From Paludisphaera borealis (GTDB lineage: Bacteria > Planctomycetota > Planctomycetia > Isosphaerales > Isosphaeraceae), in assembly GCF_001956985.1 (NCBI RefSeq), contig NZ_CP019082.1:5332001-5396000 (forward strand): a DNA stretch of 64,000 nucleotides. The letters are read 5' to 3'. This document shows positions 8,642 through 17,388 of the stretch, piece after piece (the first letter of the stretch is position 1; each line of letters starts with the position of its first letter). Made by a program: the position numbers and the translations under genes. Under the pieces are notes generated by a model. The model had not been told where the DNA came from and searched no databases. It was given only the letters and a program-made list of their open reading frames with translations.

Positions 8642-9670
8642 CTAAGATCGGTCCAGGCCGAGGTTTTGGGGGGCGATCGACGGCAATCGGCCGTCGGACC
8701 GCAACCCTTGGACCGCGTCGTCGAGCGATTCCCGGATCGGTCGCGGCGTTAGACCTAACTCGTTCAGACTCGTTCGCGCGTCGAAGTGCATGATTCGTCG
8801 AGCCAGTCGAAGCCCGGTGACCGAAGCCTTCGGCGACGTCCCCGTGACGAGGTCGGCCCAGCCCTCGCTCAGATAGGCAAACGCCAGGCCAAACGCATAC
8901 GGAACGCGCCGTCGCGGGACCGGAACGCCGGTCGATTCGGAGAGGATTTCGAGCAGGCCGACGAGGCTGAGATTGGTGCCCCCGAGCAGATAGCGGCGTC
9001 CCGGGCGGCCCACCGCCATGGCCCGGATCAGCCCCTCGGCGACGTCGCGGACGTCGATAAGGTTGAGCGTGCAGTCGATCACAGCCGGCAGCCTTCCCGA
9101 GCAGAAGTCGAGGATCAGGCGGGTCGGCGGCGACAACCCGCGATCGCCCGGCCCCACGGGCATGGTCGGGTTGACGACGATCACCGGCCTCCCTTGATTC
9201 GCGAGCCGCATGGCGGCCTTCTCCGCCCGGAGCTTGGAGAGGCAGTACGGGCCGACGGCGTCGCTCTCGTCGATCTCGACGTTCTCGTCGATGGGGCCGG
9301 TCGCGCGGGCTTTGGTCAGGATGCTCTCGGTGCTGGTGTGCACGACCCGCTCGGCGCCCGCCGCGAGCGCCGCTTCAAAAACGTGGACCGCCCCCAGGTG
9401 GTTGACCGCCTCGAACTCGCGGCGGTCGCGAACCCAGAGGTTGGGGTTCGCCGCCAGATGGTAGACGAACCGGCTCCCCGCGAGGGCCTCGTCGAGCCCT
9501 TGCCGCTGGCGGATGTCGGCGAAGACGACCTCGACGCCCGCCGGCAGGCGTCCCACGTCGACCCCCGGCCGCTCAATCACCCGCACCGGCCGGCCGAGTT
9601 CGACCAACCGCGCTACCAGATGCCCGCCGATGAACCCGGCCCCGCCCGTCACCGTCGACAATTCGTTCAT
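8642..9670 (-). CDS. NAD-dependent epimerase/dehydratase, HpnA-like
   Basis: A 342-residue extended short-chain dehydrogenase. It has the Rossmann motif TGGAGFIGG (residues 8-16), an NAD-ribose acidic region after beta-2, and the catalytic Ser113 (HTSTES), Tyr142 and Lys146 (YCLSK). The LWVRDRREFEAVNHLGAVHV region resembles hopanoid-associated sugar epimerase HpnA and dihydroflavonol-reductase-like enzymes. If HpnA-like, it would act in hopanoid side-chain or related sugar metabolism, but no hpn genes are nearby, so the substrate is open. The ATG at 9670 is close to the divergent ceramidase-like gene. Confidence 0.85.
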   Translation of the reverse strand: MNELSTVTGGAGFIGGHLVARLVELGRPVRVIERPGVDVGRLPAGVEVVFADIRQRQGLDEALAGSRFVYHLAANPNLWVRDRREFEAVNHLGAVHVFEAALAAGAERVVHTSTESILTKARATGPIDENVEIDESDAVGPYCLSKLRAEKAAMRLANQGRPVIVVNPTMPVGPGDRGLSPPTRLILDFCSGRLPAVIDCTLNLIDVRDVAEGLIRAMAVGRPGRRYLLGGTNLSLVGLLEILSESTGVPVPRRRVPYAFGLAFAYLSEGWADLVTGTSPKASVTGLRLARRIMHFDARTSLNELGLTPRPIRESLDDAVQGLRSDGRLPSIAPQNLGLDRS

Positions 9671-9762
9671 GATGCTCCTTGTTTCCTTGCGCGCCCGCGC
9701 CCTGTACCATGACGCCCGTCCGTGGACAGCACGACCAGCCCCGAACGATGAGGCGCCAACGT

Positions 9763-11076
9763 ATGAAGCGATTCTCGGTGTACCTGAGCCGGCCGCGTCG
9801 AGCCTTCGTCCTTTGCGCCCTGGCGGGCGCGGTCCTGGCCGGGGGGGAGGCGAAGGGGGAGATCCAGGCCGGCGCGTCGGTCAAGGTGATCACGCCCAAC
9901 CCGCTCTTGCCGGTCTCCGGAGGCATGGGGCCGACCCACCCGGCGCGCGAGAAGCGCGGCGAGCTCACGGCCCGCGCGTTGGTGTTTCGCAAGGGCGACG
10001 TGACCGTCGGCGTGGTCGCGCTCGACCTTCTGGGCTTCCCCTCGGCCCTCGGCGACCGCGTCCGCGCGAAGGTGACGCGCATCCCCGCGACGAACATCCT
10101 CATCGGCTCGACCCACACTCACAGCGCTCCCGACTGCTACGCCTTCCCGGACGGCAAGGGAGGCCACACGGGCGACCTCGCCTACATGAACATGGTCTGC
10201 GACAAGGCGGCCGAGGCGCTCAACGAGGCCGTCGACCGGCTTCAGCCCGCGACCCTCAAGATCGCCGTCGGCGAGGCCAAGGGCAAGATCGCTTACAACT
10301 ATTACGCTCCCGACCTTTACGACCGCCGCATGAACGTCATCCAGGCGAAGACCCTGGAAGGCAAGACGATCGCGACCCTGGTGAACTACGCGATCCACCC
10401 TGAAGTCCTTGGCAACGAGGTCGGCATCCTCAGCCCCGACCTCATCGGACCGCTCTGCGAGACGATCGAGTCGCAGGCCGGCGGCGTCGCCCTGTTCATG
10501 AACAGCGCCCAGGGGGGGATGGTCACGGCCGACAACCGCAACCTCGACCAGCCCAGCGACCAGGCCCGGGGATACTGGAAGGACGCGCGATCGTGGGACG
10601 AGTGCCTGCGGATTGGCCGCCTGATGGCCTCCGAGGCGATCCGGATCGTTCATGACGCCCCCGAACAGAAAGATCCCGCGCTCGCCTGCCAGGCCAAGAT
10701 GGTTCGGTTTCCGGTCGAGTCGCCCGCCATGTGGGCCGTGATCACGCATTCGCCCCTCAAGTACCCCCACAACGACGACCATTCGGTCAGCGCGCGGGTC
10801 AACCTCGTCACCCTCGGCGACGCCCAGATCCTGACGATCCCCGGCGAGGCCCTGCCCAACATCGGCTTCTACCTCAAACGGAAGATGGGGGGCAAGCACA
10901 ACTTCCTCTTCGGCCTGACCAACGAGGCGTTCGGCTACATCCTCACCAAGGTCGATTTCCAGAGCTTCCCCCGCTACGACTACGTCTCCCGGACCTCGCT
11001 CGGCGAGATGACCGGCGAGATCCTGATCGAGAACGCCCTGAAGCTCGTCGAGGAAGCGTCCCACGCCGAGCGCTAA
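9763..11076 (+). CDS. Exported neutral/alkaline ceramidase-like protein
   Basis: A 437-residue protein with a signal peptide (MKRFSVYLSRPRRAFVLCAL...LAGGEAKG) followed by a neutral/alkaline non-lysosomal ceramidase N-terminal-type domain. STHTHSAPDCY (His118 and His120) is the zinc-site signature of this fold, and AIHPEVLG, NSAQGGM and IPGEALPNIG are further family-like motifs. Many planctomycete members are annotated as ceramidase-like but probably act on other amide or ester substrates. The Met at 9763 is preferred to one at 9748 because GAGG lies 9 bases upstream and the signal peptide then has normal length. It is divergent from the epimerase. Confidence 0.85.
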   Translation: MKRFSVYLSRPRRAFVLCALAGAVLAGGEAKGEIQAGASVKVITPNPLLPVSGGMGPTHPAREKRGELTARALVFRKGDVTVGVVALDLLGFPSALGDRVRAKVTRIPATNILIGSTHTHSAPDCYAFPDGKGGHTGDLAYMNMVCDKAAEALNEAVDRLQPATLKIAVGEAKGKIAYNYYAPDLYDRRMNVIQAKTLEGKTIATLVNYAIHPEVLGNEVGILSPDLIGPLCETIESQAGGVALFMNSAQGGMVTADNRNLDQPSDQARGYWKDARSWDECLRIGRLMASEAIRIVHDAPEQKDPALACQAKMVRFPVESPAMWAVITHSPLKYPHNDDHSVSARVNLVTLGDAQILTIPGEALPNIGFYLKRKMGGKHNFLFGLTNEAFGYILTKVDFQSFPRYDYVSRTSLGEMTGEILIENALKLVEEASHAER

Positions 11077-11178
11077 GGCTGCCCGCTCGAACGCCAGCCC
11101 CGGAGACGCCCAGGGAAGGCCGGAACAGGGGCCGACACCGGGTTTCACCTGAACTGACACCGGGTTTCCCCTGGAGGC

Positions 11179-11772
11179 GTGTTGATTACTCCGGACCCAG
11201 TCAGGCTCCGTCGTCGGTCGATACGATGGAAGGGGTACGACTACGCGCAGGCGGGCGGATATTTCGTGACGATCTGCGTTCAGGATCGGGCGTGTCTGTT
11301 CGGTGAGGTGGTCGACGGGGCGATGCGGGCCAACGCCGCCGGATTGATGGTCGCGGAGGCGTGGGCCGCCTTGACGCAGCGGTTCCCACGAGTGGCGCCG
11401 GATGTGTTCGTCGTCATGCCGAACCATTTGCACGGGGTTTTGTTTTTGCGGGACGGAGACGCGCCGTCCGCCGTAGGGGCGCCCCTTGTGGGTGCCCGAG
11501 TTTCGGATGACCGCATCACGGTGGGCGACGTGGTCGGGGCGTTCAAATCGTTGACGACGTTGGAATACGGGCGCGGGGTTAAAACCTTGGGCTGGCCGCG
11601 ATTCGTCGGCGCGCTCTGGCAACGCAATTACCATGAGCACGTCATTCGTGATGAAGTTTCCCTCGAACGGATTCACGATTACATCCTCGACAACCCCCGC
11701 CGCTGGGCGTTCGATCGGGAGAACCCCAATGGGACCCCGAACAACGATCGGGAGACGCCATGGATTTCCTGA
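11179..11772 (+). CDS. REP-associated tyrosine transposase (RAYT, Y1/HUH)
   Basis: A 197-residue single-strand transposase of the IS200/IS605-like Y1 superfamily. It shows the RAYT pattern: RWKGYDY...GGYFVTICVQDR at the start, the metal-binding HUH motif in VMPNHLHGVL, and the catalytic tyrosine in LWQRNYHEHVIRDE, followed by IHDYILDNPRRW. It cleaves REP-type hairpins in single-stranded DNA. The start is a GTG at 11179 (TTG at 11182 also possible) with GGAGG very close. A REP-like palindrome at 11473-11498 is embedded in the coding sequence and three more lie just downstream. All catalytic residues are present, so it may be active. Confidence 0.88.
   Translation: MLITPDPVRLRRRSIRWKGYDYAQAGGYFVTICVQDRACLFGEVVDGAMRANAAGLMVAEAWAALTQRFPRVAPDVFVVMPNHLHGVLFLRDGDAPSAVGAPLVGARVSDDRITVGDVVGAFKSLTTLEYGRGVKTLGWPRFVGALWQRNYHEHVIRDEVSLERIHDYILDNPRRWAFDRENPNGTPNNDRETPWIS
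11473..11498 (+). repeat. REP-like palindrome inside the RAYT gene
   Basis: Contains GTAGGGGCGCCCCTTGTGGG, the same core as the palindromes at 11807-11943, in the orientation of the last copy. It encodes GAPLVGARV within the transposase. Its presence inside the gene suggests that a REP inserted into, or was adopted by, the coding sequence. Confidence 0.6.
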
Positions 11773-11780
11773 CGGAATCA

Positions 11781-11943
11781 CGCGTCCGCGACGCCAATGT
11801 TGAATCGGGCACTCACGAGGAGCGCCCCTACGAATCGCGCGCCCGCAACGCCAATGATGGATCGGGCACCCACAAGGGGCGCCCCTACGAATCGCCGTGC
11901 GACCGGGATTGGCACGGTAGGGGTGCCCCTTGTGGGGTGCCCG
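11781..11943. repeat. REP/BIME-like repeat cluster
   Basis: Two direct copies with a 57-bp period begin at 11781 and 11838 (both contain ACGCCAATG and end in CGCCCCTACGAATCG). Their palindromic cores are 11807-11831 and 11864-11889. A third core at 11917-11943 is inverted, so 11864-11889 and 11917-11943 can pair into a long near-perfect hairpin, the arrangement of a bacterial interspersed mosaic element. They lie directly 3' of the RAYT gene, its probable substrates. Confidence 0.65.
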
Positions 11944-12097
11944 TGTTTTACTGTCGACGCCCGAGCGGGGCGTTGGTTCAACGAACCTCATACCGGCGGG
12001 AAACCCGGTGTCAGTTCATGTCTTCGACCTTCTCTGGATTTCCGCCTCTGACGGATGCGGTGAAATCGCAGTCAAGCTACCGAATGTGAGGCAGGAC

Positions 12098-12319
12098 ATG
12101 AACTGGCGAGATCGGATCAGCGTGAGACCGGATGTTCGTCACGGCAAGAAATGCATCAAAGGTCGCGAGTGATGGTGAGCGTCATCCTCGCCAGCCTGGC
12201 GGAAGGGGACGATCATGGCCAATTACCGCGTCTCACCCGAAGATATTCAGGCCGCCATTCTGTTCGCGGCCGACATGGAGGAAGATCGTTTCCAGCCGCT
12301 TGAGCAAGAGGCGATCTGA
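12098..12319 (+). pseudogene. Frameshifted DUF433 antitoxin-like gene
   Basis: The start MNWRDRISVRPDVRHGKKC matches the N-terminus of DUF433 proteins (typically DWRDRI...P.VCHGKPCIKGTRV). Right after CIKG the frame breaks: VMVSVILASLAEGDD continues in another frame, and YRVSPEDIQAAILFAADMEE, the family's C-terminal helix, lies in a third, ending at the TGA 12317-12319. Two small indels are needed to restore one frame. DUF433 genes are commonly paired with DUF5615 PIN-like toxins; the following 70 bases encode FPNLANPRSHVILDLVEQQ, possibly a scrap of such a partner. It is a decayed toxin-antitoxin locus next to an intact one. Confidence 0.7.
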
Positions 12320-12388
12320 TGCGGTAATCTTCCCGAACTTGGCGAACCCGAGAAGCCATGTTATTCTAGACCTCGTGGAGCAACAAAC

Positions 12389-12679
12389 ATGAACATCCTA
12401 CTCTCCGAGAGCTGGCAACGCTTCGTGCGTGAGGAAGTCCAGACCGGTCGGTTCCCCTCGGAAACCGCAGTCTTGGAAGAAGCCCTGGGTTTGCTCAAGC
12501 AGCGTAAAGATTACCAGGCGAAGCCGAAGTCGGTGAACGGAATCGGTGGCAGAGCGATCGGCGAGATCATCGACGAACTGATGAGCGATTTGCCCGTCGA
12601 CGTGCTCGAACAGCTCCCCATCGACAGTGCGGCCCAACACGATCACTACATCTACGGCACGCCCAAACGCTCCTCATGA
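12389..12679 (+). CDS. ParD/CopG-like antitoxin
   Basis: A 96-residue protein whose first 40 residues (MNILLSESWQRFVREEV, TGRFPSETAVLEEALGLL) match the ribbon-helix-helix start of ParD-type antitoxins: a short beta strand and two helices that bind operator DNA as a dimer. The tail contains a QHDHYIYGTPKR stretch that probably wraps the toxin. The stop overlaps the start of the PIN gene by four bases (ATGA at 12676-12679), the usual order of antitoxin before toxin with translational coupling. The pair is probably autoregulated. Confidence 0.8.
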   Translation: MNILLSESWQRFVREEVQTGRFPSETAVLEEALGLLKQRKDYQAKPKSVNGIGGRAIGEIIDELMSDLPVDVLEQLPIDSAAQHDHYIYGTPKRSS

Positions 12680-13071
12680 GCCGAGCATTCGCCGACACAG
12701 TCTACTGGGTCGCCCGGATCAATCCACGGGACCAGTGGCATACGACCTACCGCGCCATCGGCGGCTTGCAACTCGTGACCAGCGACGAAGTGTTGGACGA
12801 AGTTCTGGCCCACTTCAGCGCGTTCGGCCCCGCGATGCGCTCGCGCGCGGCCGCCATCATCCGCCAGATCCTCGCCCATCCCGACATCGAAGTCGTGCCA
12901 CAGTCCCGGCGGTCTTTCCTGGACGCACTCGACCTTTATGAAGCCCGACTGGACAAGGACTACAGTCTCACGGACTGTTCTTCGATGGCCATGATGAAAG
13001 CTCAAGGAATCATCAAAGTCCTCACGCGCGACGCCCACTTTTCCCAGGAAGGTTTCACGCTGCTGCCTTGA
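12676..13071 (+). CDS. PIN domain toxin (VapC-like nuclease)
   Basis: A 131-residue PIN-fold protein, by family a Mg-dependent RNase inhibited by its cognate antitoxin. The acidic active-site residues fit the fold: Asp7 in FADTVYW, Glu in TSDEVLDEV, Asp in YSLTDCSSM and Asp in LTRDAHF. The C-terminal pattern TDCSSMAMMKAQGI followed by VLTRDAHFSQ is typical of this class. The RNA target cannot be inferred. It is coupled to the ParD-like antitoxin and sits in a small accessory zone with a transposase and a decayed toxin-antitoxin remnant. Confidence 0.82.
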   Translation: MSRAFADTVYWVARINPRDQWHTTYRAIGGLQLVTSDEVLDEVLAHFSAFGPAMRSRAAAIIRQILAHPDIEVVPQSRRSFLDALDLYEARLDKDYSLTDCSSMAMMKAQGIIKVLTRDAHFSQEGFTLLP

Positions 13072-13199
13072 TTTGTGTGCAAGGAATCAAAGGGCCGAGA
13101 GCCGCGAAACCCGGCGTCTGCGGAACTTTTCCTTCACCTGACCGGCGCGCTGGACTCCACCGGGCCGCGTAGGGCGACGGGGCTCTTGATTCGATTGGT

Positions 13200-15311
13200 T
13201 CACCGGACCTCGTAGAGGTCCTGTTCCATGCCCATCGCCGTCGGCGGGCCGAGGATTCCGGCGGCGATCCAGACGGCGAACCGCTGTGGGGAGACGTAAT
13301 CGGTGAACCCGTATCCGGACGGGTCGCGATGCCGCATGATCTCCTTCCAGTCCACGTAGACGTGCGTGACTCCGCGATCATGCAGGACGCGGCGGACCTC
13401 CTGGGGGGGGCGGTCGCCGGCAAGAACCTCGATCGTCTCGGGGTTGAAGACCGTGTTGTAGAGGATCGGATGGTTGAGGTGGTACACGGCCGCCTGGCCG
13501 ATCAGGAGGATCTTGGCGTCGGCCGGAAGCCGGGCGTCGGTTGTGGCCAGGGGCGCATTCAGACGGCGGGGCATGTCGCGGCGGAGGAATTCGATGTCCC
13601 CCGTCCATTCGTTGAGGCCCGCCAGCGCCGTCGACGAGTAGGCGAGGTTGGTCGCGATCGCCAGCCCGAAGACCCCCGCGCGGATGATCCGCCAGGCCAT
13701 CGTCTCCGACCAATCGGCCCCCAGGCCGGCCAACACCGCCGCCGCGGGGAGCATCGGCAGCCAGAACCGATCGAGCCGGTGCGTCAGCAGCCACCATGTC
13801 AAGAAGCTGTAAACGAGATAACCGCCCAACAATAAAGCCGGCTTGCGCGATCGCGGTTTCAGGAAGGCGAGGGGTGCGAATGCCAGGTAAAGCGGCGACT
13901 GCCAGTCGGAACGGCCGGCGACCTCGACCACCGAATGCCAGAAGTGAGCCGATGTGATCGGCCTCGGGCCGTGGGCGTGCGACCATTGCGCTTCACGCGC
14001 GGGGGTCCAGTCGCGACCGCCGAAGACCTTCCAGGCCAGCGGATAGACGGGATTGCCCGTGTCGATCACGTTCTTGATCATCCAGGGGGCCATGACGACC
14101 GACCATCCCAGGACGAAGGCCAGCACCGGCCGCGCCGACCGCCGCCGCGCGGAGTCGGCCACGCTGAAGACGCCCCAGGGGATGACCGCTGAGAGGACCG
14201 CCGTATATTTGCAGGCCATCGCCCCACCGGCCAGCAGGCCGAGAAGCCCCCAGAACCGCCCCCTCGGCGCGCGCTCGTCGTTCCATCCCCGGATCAGCGT
14301 CCAGAGCAGGGCCGCCTGGAAATAGCAAAGCGGCCCCTCGACGTAGGCGATCACGCCGAGTCGGTAGATCCACGGCGTGGTCAGATAGACGATGGCGGCG
14401 AACCGGCCCGCCCACCGTGAACCCAGCCGCGAGGCCGACCCGGCGATCAAGACCGCCGCCATCGGAGCGTAAAGCGCCACGAGGAGCTGACCCACCAGCC
14501 CTCCCCACCACCAGTCGCCCATCACCTCCATGCCGATCAGGTGGAGCATCTCGACGCCGAACGGCATGCTCGTGTAGACGTTGTGGGGAAGGAACGCGAT
14601 CCGGCCGTTCTGGAAATACTCCTTCGGCCCCTGGAGGTGGTATTCGAGGACGTCGAAGTCGACCGCCGGGAGCATCGCGCCGAGCAGCATCAACACCAAG
14701 AAGGGCGCGACGATCAAGACCGCGACCGCCGTTCCCGTCTCGAACCGCGGGCGTTCCCACTTCCAGAACCGAGAGCCCGCGACCCCCGCGACCGCAACGA
14801 CGCCCAGCCCGACTCGAAAGACCCAGGGATGCAGCAGGCCCAGGCGGCCCAGGAGCAGGGCGGCGAGGGCCAGGGCGACCGTCCCCAATCCGAAATCGAG
14901 CGCCAGCCGCTCGCCGATCCCGGCGTCGAGGTCCGCGCTCAGGCGGCGGCGAATCAGGTCGCCCAGGCCGAGGGCGGCGAGGACGATCAGGCCGGCGGCC
15001 GCGACGATCGGCAGCCGCTGGGGGAGGTTCTCGACGTGGCTCAACTCGTCCAACCCCTTGCCCAGCAGCGACTCGCGGAACGAGACGTCGGGCACGACGC
15101 CGGGGAACGTGTCGAGCAACAGAATGCCGCGCGTGATCGCGCCGCGCGGCGAGGGGGCGTTGGGCAGCGGTTCGCACAAGAACCAGCCCAGCCAGGCGAG
15201 TTCGAGCAAGCCGAGCACGATCAGCGGCCAACCGCTGCGCTGGAAGAAGCCCGGCGGCGTCCGCGACGCGACGCCGCTCTTGTGGGCCGGAAGTCGTTCG
15301 ATCGTACTCAT
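13200..15311 (-). CDS. Polytopic membrane glycosyltransferase-like protein (GT-C fold)
   Basis: A 703-residue integral membrane protein with about 11-12 hydrophobic segments and a soluble C-terminal tail, resembling family 39-type (ArnT/PMT-like) glycosyltransferases that use lipid-linked sugars on the outer face of the membrane. The first large loop carries an acidic patch (AVDFDVLEYHLQGPKEY), where GT-C enzymes place a catalytic Asp or Glu. The C-terminal HVYVDWKEI domain is common in planctomycete homologues. It begins 2 bp after the UxaA-like stop, so the two are likely cotranscribed, though a functional tie is not obvious. The acceptor is unknown. Confidence 0.75.
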   Translation of the reverse strand: MSTIERLPAHKSGVASRTPPGFFQRSGWPLIVLGLLELAWLGWFLCEPLPNAPSPRGAITRGILLLDTFPGVVPDVSFRESLLGKGLDELSHVENLPQRLPIVAAAGLIVLAALGLGDLIRRRLSADLDAGIGERLALDFGLGTVALALAALLLGRLGLLHPWVFRVGLGVVAVAGVAGSRFWKWERPRFETGTAVAVLIVAPFLVLMLLGAMLPAVDFDVLEYHLQGPKEYFQNGRIAFLPHNVYTSMPFGVEMLHLIGMEVMGDWWWGGLVGQLLVALYAPMAAVLIAGSASRLGSRWAGRFAAIVYLTTPWIYRLGVIAYVEGPLCYFQAALLWTLIRGWNDERAPRGRFWGLLGLLAGGAMACKYTAVLSAVIPWGVFSVADSARRRSARPVLAFVLGWSVVMAPWMIKNVIDTGNPVYPLAWKVFGGRDWTPAREAQWSHAHGPRPITSAHFWHSVVEVAGRSDWQSPLYLAFAPLAFLKPRSRKPALLLGGYLVYSFLTWWLLTHRLDRFWLPMLPAAAVLAGLGADWSETMAWRIIRAGVFGLAIATNLAYSSTALAGLNEWTGDIEFLRRDMPRRLNAPLATTDARLPADAKILLIGQAAVYHLNHPILYNTVFNPETIEVLAGDRPPQEVRRVLHDRGVTHVYVDWKEIMRHRDPSGYGFTDYVSPQRFAVWIAAGILGPPTAMGMEQDLYEVR

Positions 15312-15313
15312 AA

Positions 15314-16888
15314 TCAGAGGGTCGGCCCGATCGTCCAGGGGGCGAATTCCTCCTCGCCCACCCCGATCCGCTCGCTCTTGGTCAAGTCGCCGCTGGCGAC
15401 TTCGAGAATCCGCTCGAAGAGCCTGCGGCCGACGCTCTCGACCGACTCGCCTTCGAGGATCGGCCCGGCGTCGAGGTCCATGTCGTCCTTCATCTTATCG
15501 TACATCGGCGTGTTGGTGGCGAGCTTGACGCAAGGGGTCGGCTTCAGTCCCAGCACGCTCCCCCGCCCGGTGGTGAAGACCAGGACGTTGGCGCCGCCGG
15601 CCACCAGGCCCGTCGTGCAAGGCGGGTCGTAGCCGGGGGTGTCCATGAACACCAGACCGGGGCCGGGCACCGCCTGGGCGTAATCGACCACGTCCACCAG
15701 CGCGGTCGAGCCCGCCTTGGCGAGCGCTCCGAGCGACTTCTCGTAGATCGTCGAGAGCCCCCCCGCCTTGTTGCCGGGGGACGGGTTGTTGTTGATCTCG
15801 GCGCCGAAGACGCCAGTGTACCACTCCCACCACTTGATCCGATCGACGAGCTTGCGACCGACCTCGGCCGAGACCGCCCGCCGCGTCAGCAGATGCTCGG
15901 CGCCGTAGATCTCGGTGGTCTCTCCCAGGACGGCCGTCCCTCCTTGGGCGATGAGCAGATCGGCCGCGACGCCCAGGGCCGGGTTGGCCGTGACCCCGGA
16001 GTTGCCGTCAGAGCCGCCGCACTCCATCGCCAGGCAGATCTTCGACGCCGGCTGCTCCGACCGCCGCCAGGCGTTCGCCTCGGGCAAGAGCTGTTCCACC
16101 GCCGCGACCGCGGCCTCGACCGTCCGGGTGATCCCCCCCTCGTCCTGGATATTGAGAACCCGAGGTCTAGGAGGCGCTGTCGGCCGCCGGCCGTCGCCGT
16201 TGCGGACCAGAAGCGTCAACTGCTGGCTGTCGATCAGGTGCTCGGCGTAGGCTCCCTCGCACCCCAGGCCGACGATCACGTACGCCGCGACGTTCGGGTG
16301 GTTGGCGAAGCCCGCCAGCACGCGCTCGAGGTTCTTGTGGTCCTGGCCCTCGAACGGCAGCCCGCAGCCTCCCTTATGGGTGATCGCGAAGACGCCGTCC
16401 ACGTTCGGATAGTCGGCCCGGAAATCGCGATCGCGGAACCGGTCGGCGATGTACCGCGACGTGCTCGCCGAACAGTTCACCGTGCTGATGACGGCGACGT
16501 AGTTGCGCGTGCCCACCCGGCCGTCGGGACGGAGGAAGCCCTGGAACGTCCGCGGGGGCTCGCCCGTCCGGCCCGCCGGGCGCTCCGTCGCGTACGCGTA
16601 GTCGCGCTCGAATAGGTCGGCCTTCAAGTTGTGGACGTGGACGTGCGCCCCGGCGGGAATCGGCCTGGACGCGAAGCCGATCACCTGGCCGTATTTCCGC
16701 ACCGGTTCGCCCGGCGCGATCGCGGCCAGGGCGACCTTGTGGCCCAGCGCGATCGGCTCGCGGACCTCGACCGACTCCGGGCCGAAGCTCAACCGCGAGC
16801 CCGCCGGGATCGGCCGGGCCGCGACGGCCACGTTGTCGTCGTCTCGAAGCAGAACGGCCTGAGCCGCGCCGGCAGCATTCGCCATCAT
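15314..16888 (-). CDS. UxaA/GarD family sugar-acid dehydratase (altronate dehydratase-like)
   Basis: A 524-residue protein of the altronate/galactarate dehydratase family, Fe-dependent enzymes that dehydrate D-altronate or D-galactarate to 2-keto-3-deoxy acids in hexuronate catabolism. The N-terminal about 95 residues form the SAF domain; the core shows FLRPDGRVGTRNYV, the HKGGCG motif, GLGCEG, AMECGGSDGNSGVTANPA and a C-terminal DTPGYDPPCTTGLVAGGA with the conserved Cys residues. Length and domain order fit UxaA. Other uronate genes are absent, so the substrate (altronate, galactarate or another aldarate) is open. MMANA gives two adjacent start codons. Confidence 0.88.
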   Translation of the reverse strand: MMANAAGAAQAVLLRDDDNVAVAARPIPAGSRLSFGPESVEVREPIALGHKVALAAIAPGEPVRKYGQVIGFASRPIPAGAHVHVHNLKADLFERDYAYATERPAGRTGEPPRTFQGFLRPDGRVGTRNYVAVISTVNCSASTSRYIADRFRDRDFRADYPNVDGVFAITHKGGCGLPFEGQDHKNLERVLAGFANHPNVAAYVIVGLGCEGAYAEHLIDSQQLTLLVRNGDGRRPTAPPRPRVLNIQDEGGITRTVEAAVAAVEQLLPEANAWRRSEQPASKICLAMECGGSDGNSGVTANPALGVAADLLIAQGGTAVLGETTEIYGAEHLLTRRAVSAEVGRKLVDRIKWWEWYTGVFGAEINNNPSPGNKAGGLSTIYEKSLGALAKAGSTALVDVVDYAQAVPGPGLVFMDTPGYDPPCTTGLVAGGANVLVFTTGRGSVLGLKPTPCVKLATNTPMYDKMKDDMDLDAGPILEGESVESVGRRLFERILEVASGDLTKSERIGVGEEEFAPWTIGPTL

Positions 16889-17388
16889 TCGACCTCGTAA
16901 GGCGGTTTTCCCTGCACGCTCGATCTCCTCATCGTCAGTCTAGTGGGCCGGCGCGGCTTTGGGAAGTCGGCCGAAACCCGCCGGTCGCGGTTCCCGAACG
17001 CCACGTCCGCGTCGATTTCCGCCCCCCGTCCGACTCGGCCCAATACAAAGCGTCATAATGGCTTGCATGTGCGGCGCGGGGCCTCGGGGAATGATCGAAT
17101 TCTATCGGATTTCCTTGCCGAAGCCTTCCGGGTCTGGTACGTTGACGATGGCATCATCGGATTCGTACATTCCTTTCGATAAGCCACGGGACGAGGCGAA
17201 CGGGGCCGTTCGTTTCTGTCACACGGTGGATTCTATACTCGTATCGCACGTTACGTCATCGTATCGCGTCTTCGTCGCTCGGGCCGGTTCACCGACCGGG
17301 CCAAGCCGCCGTCCACGCCGCACCTTCGGCCGTGACCGGTCGCGCGTTCCGGGCCGCATTGGGAAATCACCACGGGAGTTGTGACGTC
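16889..17388. other. Divergent promoter region, no gene recognised
   Basis: 500 bp between the minus-strand UxaA-like operon and the plus-strand pilus/secretion locus. A TATACT at about 17233 could be a -10 element for the locus, but no convincing -35 is spaced from it. Small frames here look like shadows. It must hold both promoters. Confidence 0.5.

Larger units (their letters stand above)
11134..12018 (+). mobile_element. RAYT/REP element bounded by a 21-bp inverted repeat
   Basis: A perfect 21-bp inverted repeat, 11150-11170 and 11998-12018 (core ACACCGGGTTTCCC), brackets a transposase gene and three REP-like palindromes. On the left side GACACCGGGTTTC occurs twice as a direct repeat (11134-11146 and 11156-11168). 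The unit is about 0.9 kb. That it is or was mobile as a whole is inference; RAYT genes usually mobilise REP sequences rather than moving as classical insertion sequences. Confidence 0.55.

Noticed and set aside
11781-11943. Possible CRISPR array
   Set aside because: Only two direct units of 57 bp, no spacers of even length, palindromic cores and a RAYT next door: these are REP elements.
9667-11991. Long minus-strand frame across the ceramidase-like and RAYT genes containing GTHKGRPYG
   Set aside because: It is antisense to two recognisable genes; the THKGRPY peptide is just the REP palindrome read in one frame.
13064-13092. Hairpin CCTTGATT/AATCAAAGG after the PIN toxin as terminator
   Set aside because: One bulge, weak stem and no U-tract on either strand.
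17332-17388. Upstream ATG extending the first GspE by 19 residues
   Set aside because: No ribosome site, and the extra residues do not fit the T2SSE N-terminal start; MAKSRDW at 17389 does.
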